DNA of 64,000 nt from Lunatibacter salilacus. GTDB taxonomy: Bacteria; Bacteroidota; Bacteroidia; Cytophagales; Cyclobacteriaceae. A program made the translations under genes and the position numbers. A model generated the notes under the pieces. It did no database searches and had not been told where the DNA came from. It worked only from the letters and a program-made list of their open reading frames with translations. Location of the stretch: contig NZ_VOLC01000002.1 in NCBI RefSeq assembly GCF_009797935.1, positions 521,142 to 585,141 of the forward strand. Direction: 5' to 3'. Below, piece after piece: positions 18,900-27,874 of this stretch; positions within the stretch are counted from its first letter, which is position 1, and each line of letters begins with the position of its first letter.

Positions 18900-19463
18900 T
18901 CAAGTAGAAACAACAAGTGGCCTATTTCGAACATTTGGCAGTATATCTCCGTACAACATCGTTTTATGAATTTCAATATCCTTTGCTTCAGTAAACCGAT
19001 ATTTTATCAGTTTAGCGGGAACACCCCCAACAATTGCAAATTCAGGAATATTTTTAGAAACAACAGAACCGGCCGCTACTATAGCACCATCTCCAATAGT
19101 AACACCACATAAAATAATAGAATTCGTTCCGATCCATACATCCCTACCAATATAAGTCCTTTCAAGTATATGTCTACCAGAAAAAGTTGAAGGTGTTCCC
19201 ACAATATCAAATCGATGATCTCCACCAATAATTTTAACATCGGGCGCTATCATTGTATACCTACCTATTGAAACACCTGGATATATGGTGCAGCCTTTCC
19301 CTACATAGCTAAACTCAGAAGCAATAAAATCTCTACTTATTTCCACCCTTCCACCAATATTAAATGTACTATGCACATTTCTCAAACCGTAAATATACTT
19401 GATTACAAAAAACTTAAGCTTTCTAAAAAGAAAAGCTAAATAATCGTTGTTTTTGATAGCCAT
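18900..19463 (-). CDS. CatB/NeuD-like hexapeptide acyltransferase
   Basis: This 187-residue protein has repeated hexapeptide turns (GKGCTIYPGVSIGRYTMIAP, VWIGTNSIILCGVTIGDGAI) and the family's His in GGDHRFD, so it should be a trimeric acetyl-CoA-dependent acyltransferase. It probably acetylates a sugar of the polymer. Its ATG overlaps the upstream glycosyltransferase stop by 1 nt. Confidence 0.88.
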   Translation of the reverse strand: MAIKNNDYLAFLFRKLKFFVIKYIYGLRNVHSTFNIGGRVEISRDFIASEFSYVGKGCTIYPGVSIGRYTMIAPDVKIIGGDHRFDIVGTPSTFSGRHILERTYIGRDVWIGTNSIILCGVTIGDGAIVAAGSVVSKNIPEFAIVGGVPAKLIKYRFTEAKDIEIHKTMLYGDILPNVRNRPLVVST

Positions 19464-20635
19464 TATCGATTATTTAGAACAGATTCAAAAATTGATCTTT
19501 GATATTCTGGATTGTAAAAACGATCTACTACACTCATACATTTATTTATTAGGAGCTCATCTTTAATGGGGTATTTAACAAACCATTTATCAATTTTATT
19601 TATCAAACTATCTAAATTATTATATTGATACAAATCCCCAGTCTCACCTACCAAAATAGATTCTACTTCAGGCATTTGAATATTTAAATTATCATGAGAG
19701 ATGACTGGAGTTCCATACGATAATGAGTGAATAGCAGTAAGTCCTACATTTCCAGGATTAACGCACAAATCTGAAAATGACAAAAATTTAGCAATCTTTT
19801 CCTCATCATATAATGCACCCGTAAAGTAAACCGCCCTTTCTAAACCTAAATTTTTCACCTTTTGATGAAGGTTATAATATTCTTCACCATCTCCGATCAA
19901 CAAAAGATTGAATGCTGTATTACCTAACTTCTGAGTAAGTCTATACTGAGCTTCAATAAGCATATCAATTCTTTTTATCTTATTCAGTCGCCCAATGAAG
20001 CATATAGTAGGGATTTCAGAGGACTCAAATAATTCAGCTCTAAAATGAACTGTGGAAATATAAGAAAACTTTTGACGTAAAGATAAAGCTGTCTTATAGT
20101 CCAAAGAATTATATATAATATGAATATTACTCTCTGAACCAACATAATATTTCTTCAAAATTTGCGCTGCTCTATTTCCATATAGAAAATAGCCATTTGC
20201 AATCTTATAAAAGAAAAACAACTTTATATAATCAACAAAAATAAGTTTATCTTTATAAACACCGTGCATCCAAAAATAAACCTTCCTATTCAACAACCTC
20301 GCTAAAATAGCAGCAACCCAAGTGGACAGGTGATAGGGATTTCCCAGGAAAATATAAGTATCAAATTTATTGGCCAAAACGAATCTACTTAAACCGCTTT
20401 GCCAAAGAATTTTTCTTTTAAATAACCATATGTTTTTCAAAAAAAACCACCTAAGTCCTCCATTTTTTAATGGTAATTGAGCATATCTAATATCAACCTG
20501 TTCTATGGATATGTCACTTGTTTGCCCAGATAGAATAACAAAATCTAAAATCTCACTATTCATCAACTCCCGAAATATAGGCAACCTATATAACGCAATA
20601 TAATGATACACAATTGCTATTTTCCTCATATACAT
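19463..20635 (-). CDS. Glycosyltransferase family 4
   Basis: This 390-residue GT-B protein has the C-terminal donor-domain motif GRLNKIKRIDMLIEA and a late segment NPGNVGLTAIHSLSYGTPVI in place of a classical E-x7-E motif. The N-terminal half contains IVYHYIALYRLPIF, as in several capsular GT4 enzymes. It overlaps the EpsG-like gene by 1 nt and the following acyltransferase gene by 1 nt, so it is tightly embedded in the operon. AT-rich composition. Linkage made is unknown. Confidence 0.88.
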   Translation of the reverse strand: MYMRKIAIVYHYIALYRLPIFRELMNSEILDFVILSGQTSDISIEQVDIRYAQLPLKNGGLRWFFLKNIWLFKRKILWQSGLSRFVLANKFDTYIFLGNPYHLSTWVAAILARLLNRKVYFWMHGVYKDKLIFVDYIKLFFFYKIANGYFLYGNRAAQILKKYYVGSESNIHIIYNSLDYKTALSLRQKFSYISTVHFRAELFESSEIPTICFIGRLNKIKRIDMLIEAQYRLTQKLGNTAFNLLLIGDGEEYYNLHQKVKNLGLERAVYFTGALYDEEKIAKFLSFSDLCVNPGNVGLTAIHSLSYGTPVISHDNLNIQMPEVESILVGETGDLYQYNNLDSLINKIDKWFVKYPIKDELLINKCMSVVDRFYNPEYQRSIFESVLNNR

Positions 20636-21663
20636 TAAAAGATAAATACATACGGAATAACACCACCTCTATTTTTAGAAATATAATAAACGAAATAAAA
20701 CAAAGAATAACTTAAGACAATAAAACTATGAAACATTCTCTTATTCCCGTGAAATGAGTAAACCAAATTAGATAACAAAAACACTTCAAAAGGTAAGAAG
20801 TATAAGGCAAACCTATAAAATAATGAAACGGCCACAAATAGGTTAGAAATCAAATTACCAAATAAAAAAAGGTTCTTATAAAAGAAATTTCCTTTTAAAT
20901 AATAAAAAATATAGATGCAAATTAAAACTCTTGGGATAAGAATTCCAAACATATTTACTCTATTAATTTCTACCTCCTCCTTATAATCTACATAATTAGC
21001 ATACTTTTCAAAAGGCAGAAGAGCTAATAACTCATTAACAAAATCAGTAAATCCTAAAAAACCGATAATTAAAGTACTAATTAATAAAAAAATAACAGTT
21101 CTAGTTGGAATTACTATTTTTTTAGCCAAATAGACTATTGGTATTAAAGCGAATGATGAATAATGAATTATTGAGAAACAAAAAATTAGAATAAAACTAG
21201 AAAACAGTTTGTTACGCTTATAAAAATATGTAAATAGAATAAACAAAGAAATAGCCAGTCCTTGCTTAATAAGACTAAATGGATACTGATAATAAAACAA
21301 AAGAACAAAAAGAAGCAGTGTGAAAACCGGTAAAGAAGTCTCCTTATAAGACACATAGGAAATACTAACAATCGTAACAAAGGAAACAATAATTATAACA
21401 AAGTGAAAATCTAAGGAAAAATAATCTACAATTTGATTAAGAAGTACCCAACCTATTTCAAATTTAGAAAGAAGATTGCTATTAGCTACAGAAGATGTTA
21501 TTTCCCGTTGAAATGCCTGCTTATATCCATAATAATCAATTCCAACAGACTCACCTCTAAAAGCAGACAAAATAAATAAAACAAAAGTTACATATATTAT
21601 GCTGATTTTACTCCTAAAAGTATATATTAAGATGAATAAAACAAGAATAATGTAAACTAACAT
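20635..21663 (-). CDS. EpsG-like polysaccharide polymerase (Wzy role)
   Basis: This 342-residue protein is almost entirely membrane-spanning (about ten segments) and fits the EpsG family: an early FRGESVGIDYYGY segment, a large loop, then a LIKQGLAISLFILFTY segment. In a Wzx/Wzy pathway this family polymerises lipid-linked repeat units in the periplasm. It is the only polymerase candidate in the locus. Strongly AT-rich, like its neighbours. Confidence 0.85.
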   Translation of the reverse strand: MLVYIILVLFILIYTFRSKISIIYVTFVLFILSAFRGESVGIDYYGYKQAFQREITSSVANSNLLSKFEIGWVLLNQIVDYFSLDFHFVIIIVSFVTIVSISYVSYKETSLPVFTLLLFVLLFYYQYPFSLIKQGLAISLFILFTYFYKRNKLFSSFILIFCFSIIHYSSFALIPIVYLAKKIVIPTRTVIFLLISTLIIGFLGFTDFVNELLALLPFEKYANYVDYKEEVEINRVNMFGILIPRVLICIYIFYYLKGNFFYKNLFLFGNLISNLFVAVSLFYRFALYFLPFEVFLLSNLVYSFHGNKRMFHSFIVLSYSLFYFVYYISKNRGGVIPYVFIF

Positions 21664-22749
21664 CTATTTATCAAAAATATTTTTTAACAACTTTAAAAAA
21701 ATATTATTCTGAATAGCTACATGCTCACGAATTTGATCAAAATAAATTCTACGATTTGTCTGAATCTCAGATAACTTTTCTACGTCTAATAAATTAAATA
21801 TAAAATGACTTTGGTTTATACTTTCAAAAATATTTAGAATTTTCTCGGTTTTAATATTAGAATCAATAATCCCAATTGGAATAGTATTGTAACACTGAGC
21901 CAACAAAAGAACGTGTAGCCTATTACTAAGAACAACTTCAATATCTGAATAAAAAGACCTGTCCTCCCATTTTAAAACAGAATCTTTAAATATAATATTT
22001 TTAGAATGATTAAATTTACTAAACAACATATTATTATAATCATAATCACGTTGTACTTGGTAAAAAATAACAATCGAATATCCCTGTGATAAATAATAAC
22101 TTATAAATATACTAACCGAATTAAAAATATTAACATCCAAAACGCTGTCATTCATATCTCTAAATGATATAGCTACTTTCTTAGAATTGATAAAAGTGCT
22201 AAAATTTAGGTTAGAATTAACTAAAAAGCATAAATCAGGAACATACTTAACTTCAATATTATGATTTTGAAATAATCTAACATTATGAAAACTCCTGACA
22301 TAAAATGGATTTACTACACTACTTAATTTCTTGAAAAAATATATATCAAAATCAGATCTAATAATTAAATCATTTCCCAATAGAAAAATTTTAGAACCCT
22401 TATTACTTAATATTTTAAACAAATATAGAAACGAAAGATATCTAATCTTATCAAGTAGGGTAATAGCACCTCCAAATGGGCCTGGGCTTTTGAAAACATG
22501 CGTAAATTTAAACTTGTTTAAAAAAGGAATTAAAAAAAGTCCCTTGCCTTTAGTACTTACATTAGTTAGTGTATTAAGTTCAATAACATTTTCATTTTCA
22601 AGCAAAATATTTTTAAAATGATCTGGAACTGCCTTAGTGTCTAAGTACACTTCTCCATACTCTGCTAAAGCATCAATCAAACACTTATTAATTAGAAGAT
22701 CCCCCATATTATCATATTGGGTAGCAACAATATATAGTATTTTATTCAT
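21664..22749 (-). CDS. Polysaccharide pyruvyl transferase family protein
   Basis: This 361-residue protein has the GT-B-like layout of the PS_pyruv_trans family: NMGDLLINKCLIDAL near the N-terminus, a central KYVPDLCFLV, and the C-terminal VLSNRLHVLLLAQCYNTIP, equivalent to the family's S-x-R-x-H motif. Members add a pyruvate ketal from phosphoenolpyruvate to a sugar, giving the polymer negative charge. It sits 1 bp before the EpsG-like gene and 5 bp after a glycosyltransferase gene. Confidence 0.88.
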   Translation of the reverse strand: MNKILYIVATQYDNMGDLLINKCLIDALAEYGEVYLDTKAVPDHFKNILLENENVIELNTLTNVSTKGKGLFLIPFLNKFKFTHVFKSPGPFGGAITLLDKIRYLSFLYLFKILSNKGSKIFLLGNDLIIRSDFDIYFFKKLSSVVNPFYVRSFHNVRLFQNHNIEVKYVPDLCFLVNSNLNFSTFINSKKVAISFRDMNDSVLDVNIFNSVSIFISYYLSQGYSIVIFYQVQRDYDYNNMLFSKFNHSKNIIFKDSVLKWEDRSFYSDIEVVLSNRLHVLLLAQCYNTIPIGIIDSNIKTEKILNIFESINQSHFIFNLLDVEKLSEIQTNRRIYFDQIREHVAIQNNIFLKLLKNIFDK

Positions 22750-22754
22750 TTTTA

Positions 22755-23972
22755 TTATAATTTAGATATAGCATTACTAAACTCAGAATAATTTTTACCT
22801 GCATCAAAATTATCTTTCCAATATTCCTTTACTTGAATTTTATTTATTAATTTCTGTATTAAAACAGTGTTTAAAGCATTAACTACTTCCTCAACAGAAG
22901 GATTCTCTGTTAGAAGCACTCCTGTTTGAGCAACAACTATTTCACCACTCCCTCCTACATTTGTAGCGATTACAGGTATGCCAAACGATTGCGCTTCCAT
23001 AATAGAAACAGGAATTCCTTCAGAACTGCTGAGGTTAATAAATGAATCAACTGGTACTATTTCGTAATACTCATAAATATGATGATTTGCCACATTTCCT
23101 TTAAAATTGATGACTAAATTTTCAGGAGTTAATATTTCAGCATTTTTTCTTATCGTTAGAAGCTCATCTCCGTCACCAAAATGCGTCCATATTATTTTTC
23201 TATCAGGTACAGTTTTAGCGAAAGCAACTACCGATTCTAATATATAACCAATTCGCTTCATAGGATGAACACGGGAGACCGAAACTATAGAATGAGTATT
23301 ACCTACCGAACTACTGGATATCACCCCCCTATCATGCACTCCCAATTTGGAAACCTTTATATTCGATTTTTTTAGAGGATATTTTTTCTCCAAATATTCC
23401 TTTCCATTTAAAGATATAGAATAAATAAAATCGGTCTGTTCTATAGTTTTTTCTCTATACAACCAAAATGGAAGGGTAGACTCCAATCCTTCATATATAT
23501 CATATCGGTGTGCTCTGGAAATGACTTTAAAGTTCTTTTGCTTTTGCACTTTAATTTCCGTAAATACCAAAGGTGCTTCATTGAACCAGTATGTGTAAAT
23601 TATATCCACACTATCTAATTCTGGCCGATTAGAGAAAAAATTGTAATATGCCAAATAGGCAGAAACGTATTGAAATATTAATTTAAAATCACTGACACGT
23701 TTTACTAATTTTAAATGGGAAAAAATTGCTTTGTATAAAGTTAAGGAAAAAGCAGTTATTAAAGCTCTTTTCTTCTTATTCTTAAAAACATACGAAAAAT
23801 CACCAACAACTTTCACATTACTCGGAACAACTCGCTTATATTCCGAAATTTCGGTTGGAAAAATGATTATTTCATCAAACTTCTGAGCAATATAAGCTAT
23901 CTCTGATTCTATAAAAGCTTCTGTCGTATAATAGGGATATCTTCTAGTAATAAAAATGAGTCTTTTAGTCAT
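22755..23972 (-). CDS. Glycosyltransferase family 4
   Basis: This 405-residue GT-B enzyme has clear donor-domain motifs: SRVHPMKRIGYILESV, HFGDGDE and an E-x7-E motif in EGIPVSIMEAQSFGIPVI. It would extend the lipid-linked oligosaccharide. Its start lies 1 bp after the stop of the GT2 gene and its stop 5 bp before the pyruvyltransferase gene. Confidence 0.92.
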   Translation of the reverse strand: MTKRLIFITRRYPYYTTEAFIESEIAYIAQKFDEIIIFPTEISEYKRVVPSNVKVVGDFSYVFKNKKKRALITAFSLTLYKAIFSHLKLVKRVSDFKLIFQYVSAYLAYYNFFSNRPELDSVDIIYTYWFNEAPLVFTEIKVQKQKNFKVISRAHRYDIYEGLESTLPFWLYREKTIEQTDFIYSISLNGKEYLEKKYPLKKSNIKVSKLGVHDRGVISSSSVGNTHSIVSVSRVHPMKRIGYILESVVAFAKTVPDRKIIWTHFGDGDELLTIRKNAEILTPENLVINFKGNVANHHIYEYYEIVPVDSFINLSSSEGIPVSIMEAQSFGIPVIATNVGGSGEIVVAQTGVLLTENPSVEEVVNALNTVLIQKLINKIQVKEYWKDNFDAGKNYSEFSNAISKL

Positions 23973-23973
23973 T

Positions 23974-24987
23974 TCACTTGAGTTTGTAGAAATTAAGTTT
24001 ACTTTTTATCGACCGTACAGAGATAATAAAAGACTGTGCTTCCTTTTCATTTAATTTAAAAAAATTAAAAACTTGAGCTAATGTTAACCAAGAGTAAAAT
24101 TTAAGTCTTAACTTTAAATTTAACTTTTTGGGATTGTAGTTATTTTTGACAAAATTTAAAAACTTTTTATAATACCCACTTCTCACCAAAATAATAAAGT
24201 TTGTAACCACTGTTCTTTGAAAATCATAATTAGAATTTAATATAACCGATTCAATCCCTTCTCTATTTACCTTTTCCAAAATTTGCTCCCTTTGCTCATG
24301 TTTCCTAGATAATGTCATTCGTAGTACCGAAATTCTACTATTTTTTTCGAAACTCTCAGGTCTAGCGGCCACACCATCTTCGCGTTTAAATTGCTTGTAG
24401 TGGAGTGTATCTAATATTTTACCTTTACCAATTCTTAAAAATCTGAGAAACAAATCCCAATCCTGTGTGTTTGTGAAAATTTTTTCATATCCACCAACTT
24501 GTTCATAGGTGAATTTTCTGAACATTGACGCCCCATGCATTATCCTACAGTTTGTTAAAAAATCATCAATTCCCAAATCACCAGAAAATTTGCTTTCCTC
24601 AATTTTAGCTAATGTATCCTCATCATACCTTTCAAATCTTGATGCAACAACAACATATTCAGGATTTTCTTCTAAAAACTTAATCTGTTCCCCTATACGC
24701 TCAGGCGAAGAAATATCTCCTGAACCGTGAATAGCAATATATTCACCTTGTGCTAAATCTACTGCCTTTTTTATAGTATTTGTAAAACCCATATTTGTAT
24801 GTGATATTACACGTACCCTAGGATCAGTATAACGATTAAATTTTTCAACAGTATTATCTGACGAGCCATCATCAACGAGTAACAACTCAAAGTTCTTAAA
24901 AGTTTGGTTAAGAAGACTTTCAACAGATTGTTCCACACAATAGGATCTATTGTAATAAACTGTAATAATGGATACTTTTGGCTTCAT
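23974..24987 (-). CDS. Glycosyltransferase family 2 (GT-A)
   Basis: This 337-residue protein begins with the GT2 signature (SIITVYYNRSYCVEQSVESL), DD at residues 39-40, and a variant metal site HGSGD (87-91) where most GT2 enzymes have DxD. TNTQDWDLFLRFL provides the later acidic residues. It would use a UDP- or dTDP-sugar to extend the repeat unit. It follows murB with a 3-bp gap. Confidence 0.92.
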   Translation of the reverse strand: MKPKVSIITVYYNRSYCVEQSVESLLNQTFKNFELLLVDDGSSDNTVEKFNRYTDPRVRVISHTNMGFTNTIKKAVDLAQGEYIAIHGSGDISSPERIGEQIKFLEENPEYVVVASRFERYDEDTLAKIEESKFSGDLGIDDFLTNCRIMHGASMFRKFTYEQVGGYEKIFTNTQDWDLFLRFLRIGKGKILDTLHYKQFKREDGVAARPESFEKNSRISVLRMTLSRKHEQREQILEKVNREGIESVILNSNYDFQRTVVTNFIILVRSGYYKKFLNFVKNNYNPKKLNLKLRLKFYSWLTLAQVFNFFKLNEKEAQSFIISVRSIKSKLNFYKLK

Positions 24988-24990
24988 TAC

Positions 24991-25842
24991 TTATATCACC
25001 CTTTGTTCTACTTCTAACTCTACCTGATGCAAATTGTAAACCCGCTTTTTTACTTCCTTAATAATTTCAAGAATATCGGATCCTGATGCATTATTAAAGT
25101 TAATGATAAAGCCACCGTGCTTTTCGGATATTTTTGCACCGCCTATGGCAAAGCCTTTCATCTGTAACTCATCTATCAATGCGCCTACGTAATAACCTGG
25201 TGGTCGTTTGAAAACGCTGCCTGCATTTGGGAAATCATTGGGTTGTTTTGCCCAGCGCTGCGTCTTTACTAGTTCCATTTTTTCTTTAATCTCATTTTTC
25301 TCTCTTTTCTGCAATTTGAGCCAGGCTTTTAGTACTATTTTATCGGTATTTCGTTGAAAAAAACTGTTGCGGTATTCAAAAGACATCTCTTCTTTAAATA
25401 TTTCTTTAATTTGTAGATCAGCCAAATCCAGATAACGAACCTTTACCAACACATCTTTGATTTCCTCACCCGAAGCGCCTGCATTCATCACTATTGCACC
25501 ACCAAGCGAACTTGGAATATCATAAAATATTTCCACTCCACTCAACCCAACTTCCAAAGCCTTTTGTGCTACATCCCACATCATAGCGCCGGCTTCAATT
25601 TCTAAAACCTCGTTCACAACTTTCACATTATTAAAATTACCACTAAATAGCAAGATCGGTTTCTCGTAATACTCTTTCGAAAAAATAATATTATGTCCAC
25701 TTCCAAGTAAAATAAAATCTTTATATTCCGTAAAAAAAGATACAATATCTTCTTCACTTTCCGGGAAATAAGCAACTTTACAATTCGCTTTTATTTTATA
25801 TGAGTTGTAAGATGTAAGGTCTAAATTTTCTGCTATTTTCAT
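24991..25842 (-). CDS. murB: UDP-N-acetylenolpyruvoylglucosamine reductase (MurB) homologue in capsule locus
   Basis: MurB reduces UDP-enolpyruvyl-GlcNAc to UDP-MurNAc with NADPH and FAD. This 283-residue protein is the short type II form. It has the FAD-binding segments LGSGHNIIFS (46-55) and IPSSLGGAIVMNAGASGEE (109-127), YR at 157-158, the catalytic Ser209 in NAGSVFK, and a C-terminal acidic residue in VELEVE (Glu276/Glu278). Catalytic residues look intact. It overlaps the flippase stop by 1 nt and lies 3 bp before a GT2 gene, so it is fully inside the capsule operon and is unlikely to be the housekeeping gene alone. With the MurA-like gene at 27875 it could make a lactyl-ether sugar for the polymer. 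Confidence 0.88.
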   Translation of the reverse strand: MKIAENLDLTSYNSYKIKANCKVAYFPESEEDIVSFFTEYKDFILLGSGHNIIFSKEYYEKPILLFSGNFNNVKVVNEVLEIEAGAMMWDVAQKALEVGLSGVEIFYDIPSSLGGAIVMNAGASGEEIKDVLVKVRYLDLADLQIKEIFKEEMSFEYRNSFFQRNTDKIVLKAWLKLQKREKNEIKEKMELVKTQRWAKQPNDFPNAGSVFKRPPGYYVGALIDELQMKGFAIGGAKISEKHGGFIINFNNASGSDILEIIKEVKKRVYNLHQVELEVEQRVI

Positions 25843-27143
25843 TATTTCTTTTTTGGAATAAACTTACCTATCTTCGACAAAATAACATTAAAATCACTTT
25901 TACGAATTCCGAACAATTCCGTGGCAGGTACTTTTGTTTCTTTGCAATAAAAATATGCAAACAGAATGGCTGCCACACTGTAGCTTATGGAAGAAGCAAC
26001 TGAAGCACCATTAGCCCCGTAATCTTCTATCAACAATAAATTCAGTACCAGATTTATAATTAATGCAGGTACCATGGCTTTCATCGAAATCCAAGGTTTA
26101 CCTTTTCCGGCCAAATCCATATTCATTACCTTAAAAACGGTTAATAATAAAACACCTGGTAATAAAATTTTTAAAACCGAAATACTATCGCGAAATGCTT
26201 CACCATACATAGTAAGTATTACAAAATTAGACAGGAAAAACAAAACCATAGATGCGCCTCCAACTATAACCAAAGAAATCCGTAATAGTTGTGCCACCTT
26301 AAGCGAGAATATATAATCATCTTTTGCTGAGGCACTTCGTGAAAAAATGATAGTACTTAATACCATGGGGATATGCCAAAGATATTGAATTATTCCTGCT
26401 CCTTTTGAATAAATACCAAGCTCGTAAGAAGTACTCAACTTATCCAACAGTATAACATCTACCTTATAGTTTAGATTAATTATCAATAATGCTATAGCAT
26501 AAACAATCCCTAAAGACAACATTGACGATATGACTTTAAAATCATATTGCAAACTAAATGCTTTCAAAAATTCATTTTTAAAAAGCATTAGTAATGCTAT
26601 AAATAACTGTCCGCCTACTGCAGCAATCAATGCTCCCTGTATCCCTTGATCGAATAATCCGACCAAAATCAAAGAAATAACTAATACTATAAATGGTGGA
26701 ATCCAATTTACTTTATTGAATGACTTTAAATCATTTCTACCCAAGAAAATACCAGAATTATACGTAATAAACAAACTAAACGGAATGGGTAAAAGTGCCA
26801 AAATTACCCAAAGGAAATTTTCTCCGGATTTACTAAAATAGGTCATTAAAAGATAACAAATAAAAAGTGAAACAACTGTGGTTAAACTCCAAATTTGAGT
26901 TATGGCCCTTTTTATTCTATCTTCAGAATAAATATTCTTCCCTAAGAAATACGCAGTAGATTGCCGAATTCCTAAAGATCCAAATGACATAAACAGAGAC
27001 GGATAGACAGTTAGTCCTGCTATTATACCATTTCCCTCTGGTCCAATAAAACGCGCCGTTATAATAGAAGTAAAAATACCAAATAATATAATGGCAACAT
27101 TTGACGAACCGACGCGTACCAAATCTTTCGCAAAAGAACTCAT
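25842..27143 (-). CDS. Wzx-type oligosaccharide flippase
   Basis: This 433-residue membrane protein has about 12-14 hydrophobic segments and matches the MOP/polysaccharide-transport family (IITARFIGPEGNGIIAGL near the N-terminus, a central NYKVDVILLDKLSTSYELGI). It would flip undecaprenyl-linked repeat units to the periplasm for the EpsG-like polymerase. It overlaps the acetyltransferase gene by 4 nt (ATGA) and murB by 1 nt. Confidence 0.92.
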   Translation of the reverse strand: MSSFAKDLVRVGSSNVAIILFGIFTSIITARFIGPEGNGIIAGLTVYPSLFMSFGSLGIRQSTAYFLGKNIYSEDRIKRAITQIWSLTTVVSLFICYLLMTYFSKSGENFLWVILALLPIPFSLFITYNSGIFLGRNDLKSFNKVNWIPPFIVLVISLILVGLFDQGIQGALIAAVGGQLFIALLMLFKNEFLKAFSLQYDFKVISSMLSLGIVYAIALLIINLNYKVDVILLDKLSTSYELGIYSKGAGIIQYLWHIPMVLSTIIFSRSASAKDDYIFSLKVAQLLRISLVIVGGASMVLFFLSNFVILTMYGEAFRDSISVLKILLPGVLLLTVFKVMNMDLAGKGKPWISMKAMVPALIINLVLNLLLIEDYGANGASVASSISYSVAAILFAYFYCKETKVPATELFGIRKSDFNVILSKIGKFIPKKK

Positions 27144-27667
27144 TTCCCTTTAATTTTAAATGGGGTGCCATATGCCACAGAGTTAGCTGGAACATCTTTG
27201 TTAATCAGAGAATTTGCTCCTATAACACTGTCTTCACCTATAGTTAATCCCCCTATAATTTTTGCGCCAGCAAAAATTTTAACATTATCTTTTACAATGG
27301 GATATTCTAATTTTTCTCCCAGTTTTCCATGGCTGCCAAAAGTTACCTGCTGCCATATCTTAACATTGTTTCCAATTATAACTCCATCACCAATAACAAT
27401 CCCTATTGCGTGAGGAAAACGGACGTTTTTACCAATTTGCGCCTCATAAGAGATGTCACATCCTCTTTTAGAAACAAGTTTATATTTATAATAAAGTGCT
27501 ATCTTACTAGAAAAAATAAACCTGCTATTAAATAAATATTTACCAATTCTATGGTTCAATAAAATCCGAAACCCAGCGCTGAAAAAGTAACAGCGCAGGA
27601 AAGTTTTAAATGACTTTTTTGGTAAATCGTCTTTTATGGCCTGTATAGTTTGTTTAAGTGTTATCAT
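27140..27667 (-). CDS. Serine-acetyltransferase-like hexapeptide acyltransferase
   Basis: This 175-residue protein has the CysE-like core: KRGCDISYEAQIGKNVRFPH, GIVIGDGVIIGNNVKIWQQV and a C-terminal hexapeptide helix, but lacks the long N-terminal helical domain of true CysE. In capsule loci such short forms usually O- or N-acetylate a sugar. It is the third hexapeptide acyltransferase of the operon and overlaps the flippase gene by 4 nt. Confidence 0.85.
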   Translation of the reverse strand: MITLKQTIQAIKDDLPKKSFKTFLRCYFFSAGFRILLNHRIGKYLFNSRFIFSSKIALYYKYKLVSKRGCDISYEAQIGKNVRFPHAIGIVIGDGVIIGNNVKIWQQVTFGSHGKLGEKLEYPIVKDNVKIFAGAKIIGGLTIGEDSVIGANSLINKDVPANSVAYGTPFKIKGK

Positions 27668-27874
27668 TAGTTTAAAATATGCATCCGGTTGCCAGTACTT
27701 ACCATAAAATAGACAATTTACGATTTTTGGGTGTCTAATGGTTTGATATAGTATTTTTTGGTTAAAAATGCCCTATATCATTAAAATAACTTCGACTTTA
27801 TTGATTACTCCCCTGTTAGGAAAGAATTGCGACATTTCACCCCAATATATAATAGAGGGATAGACAGGATTGGT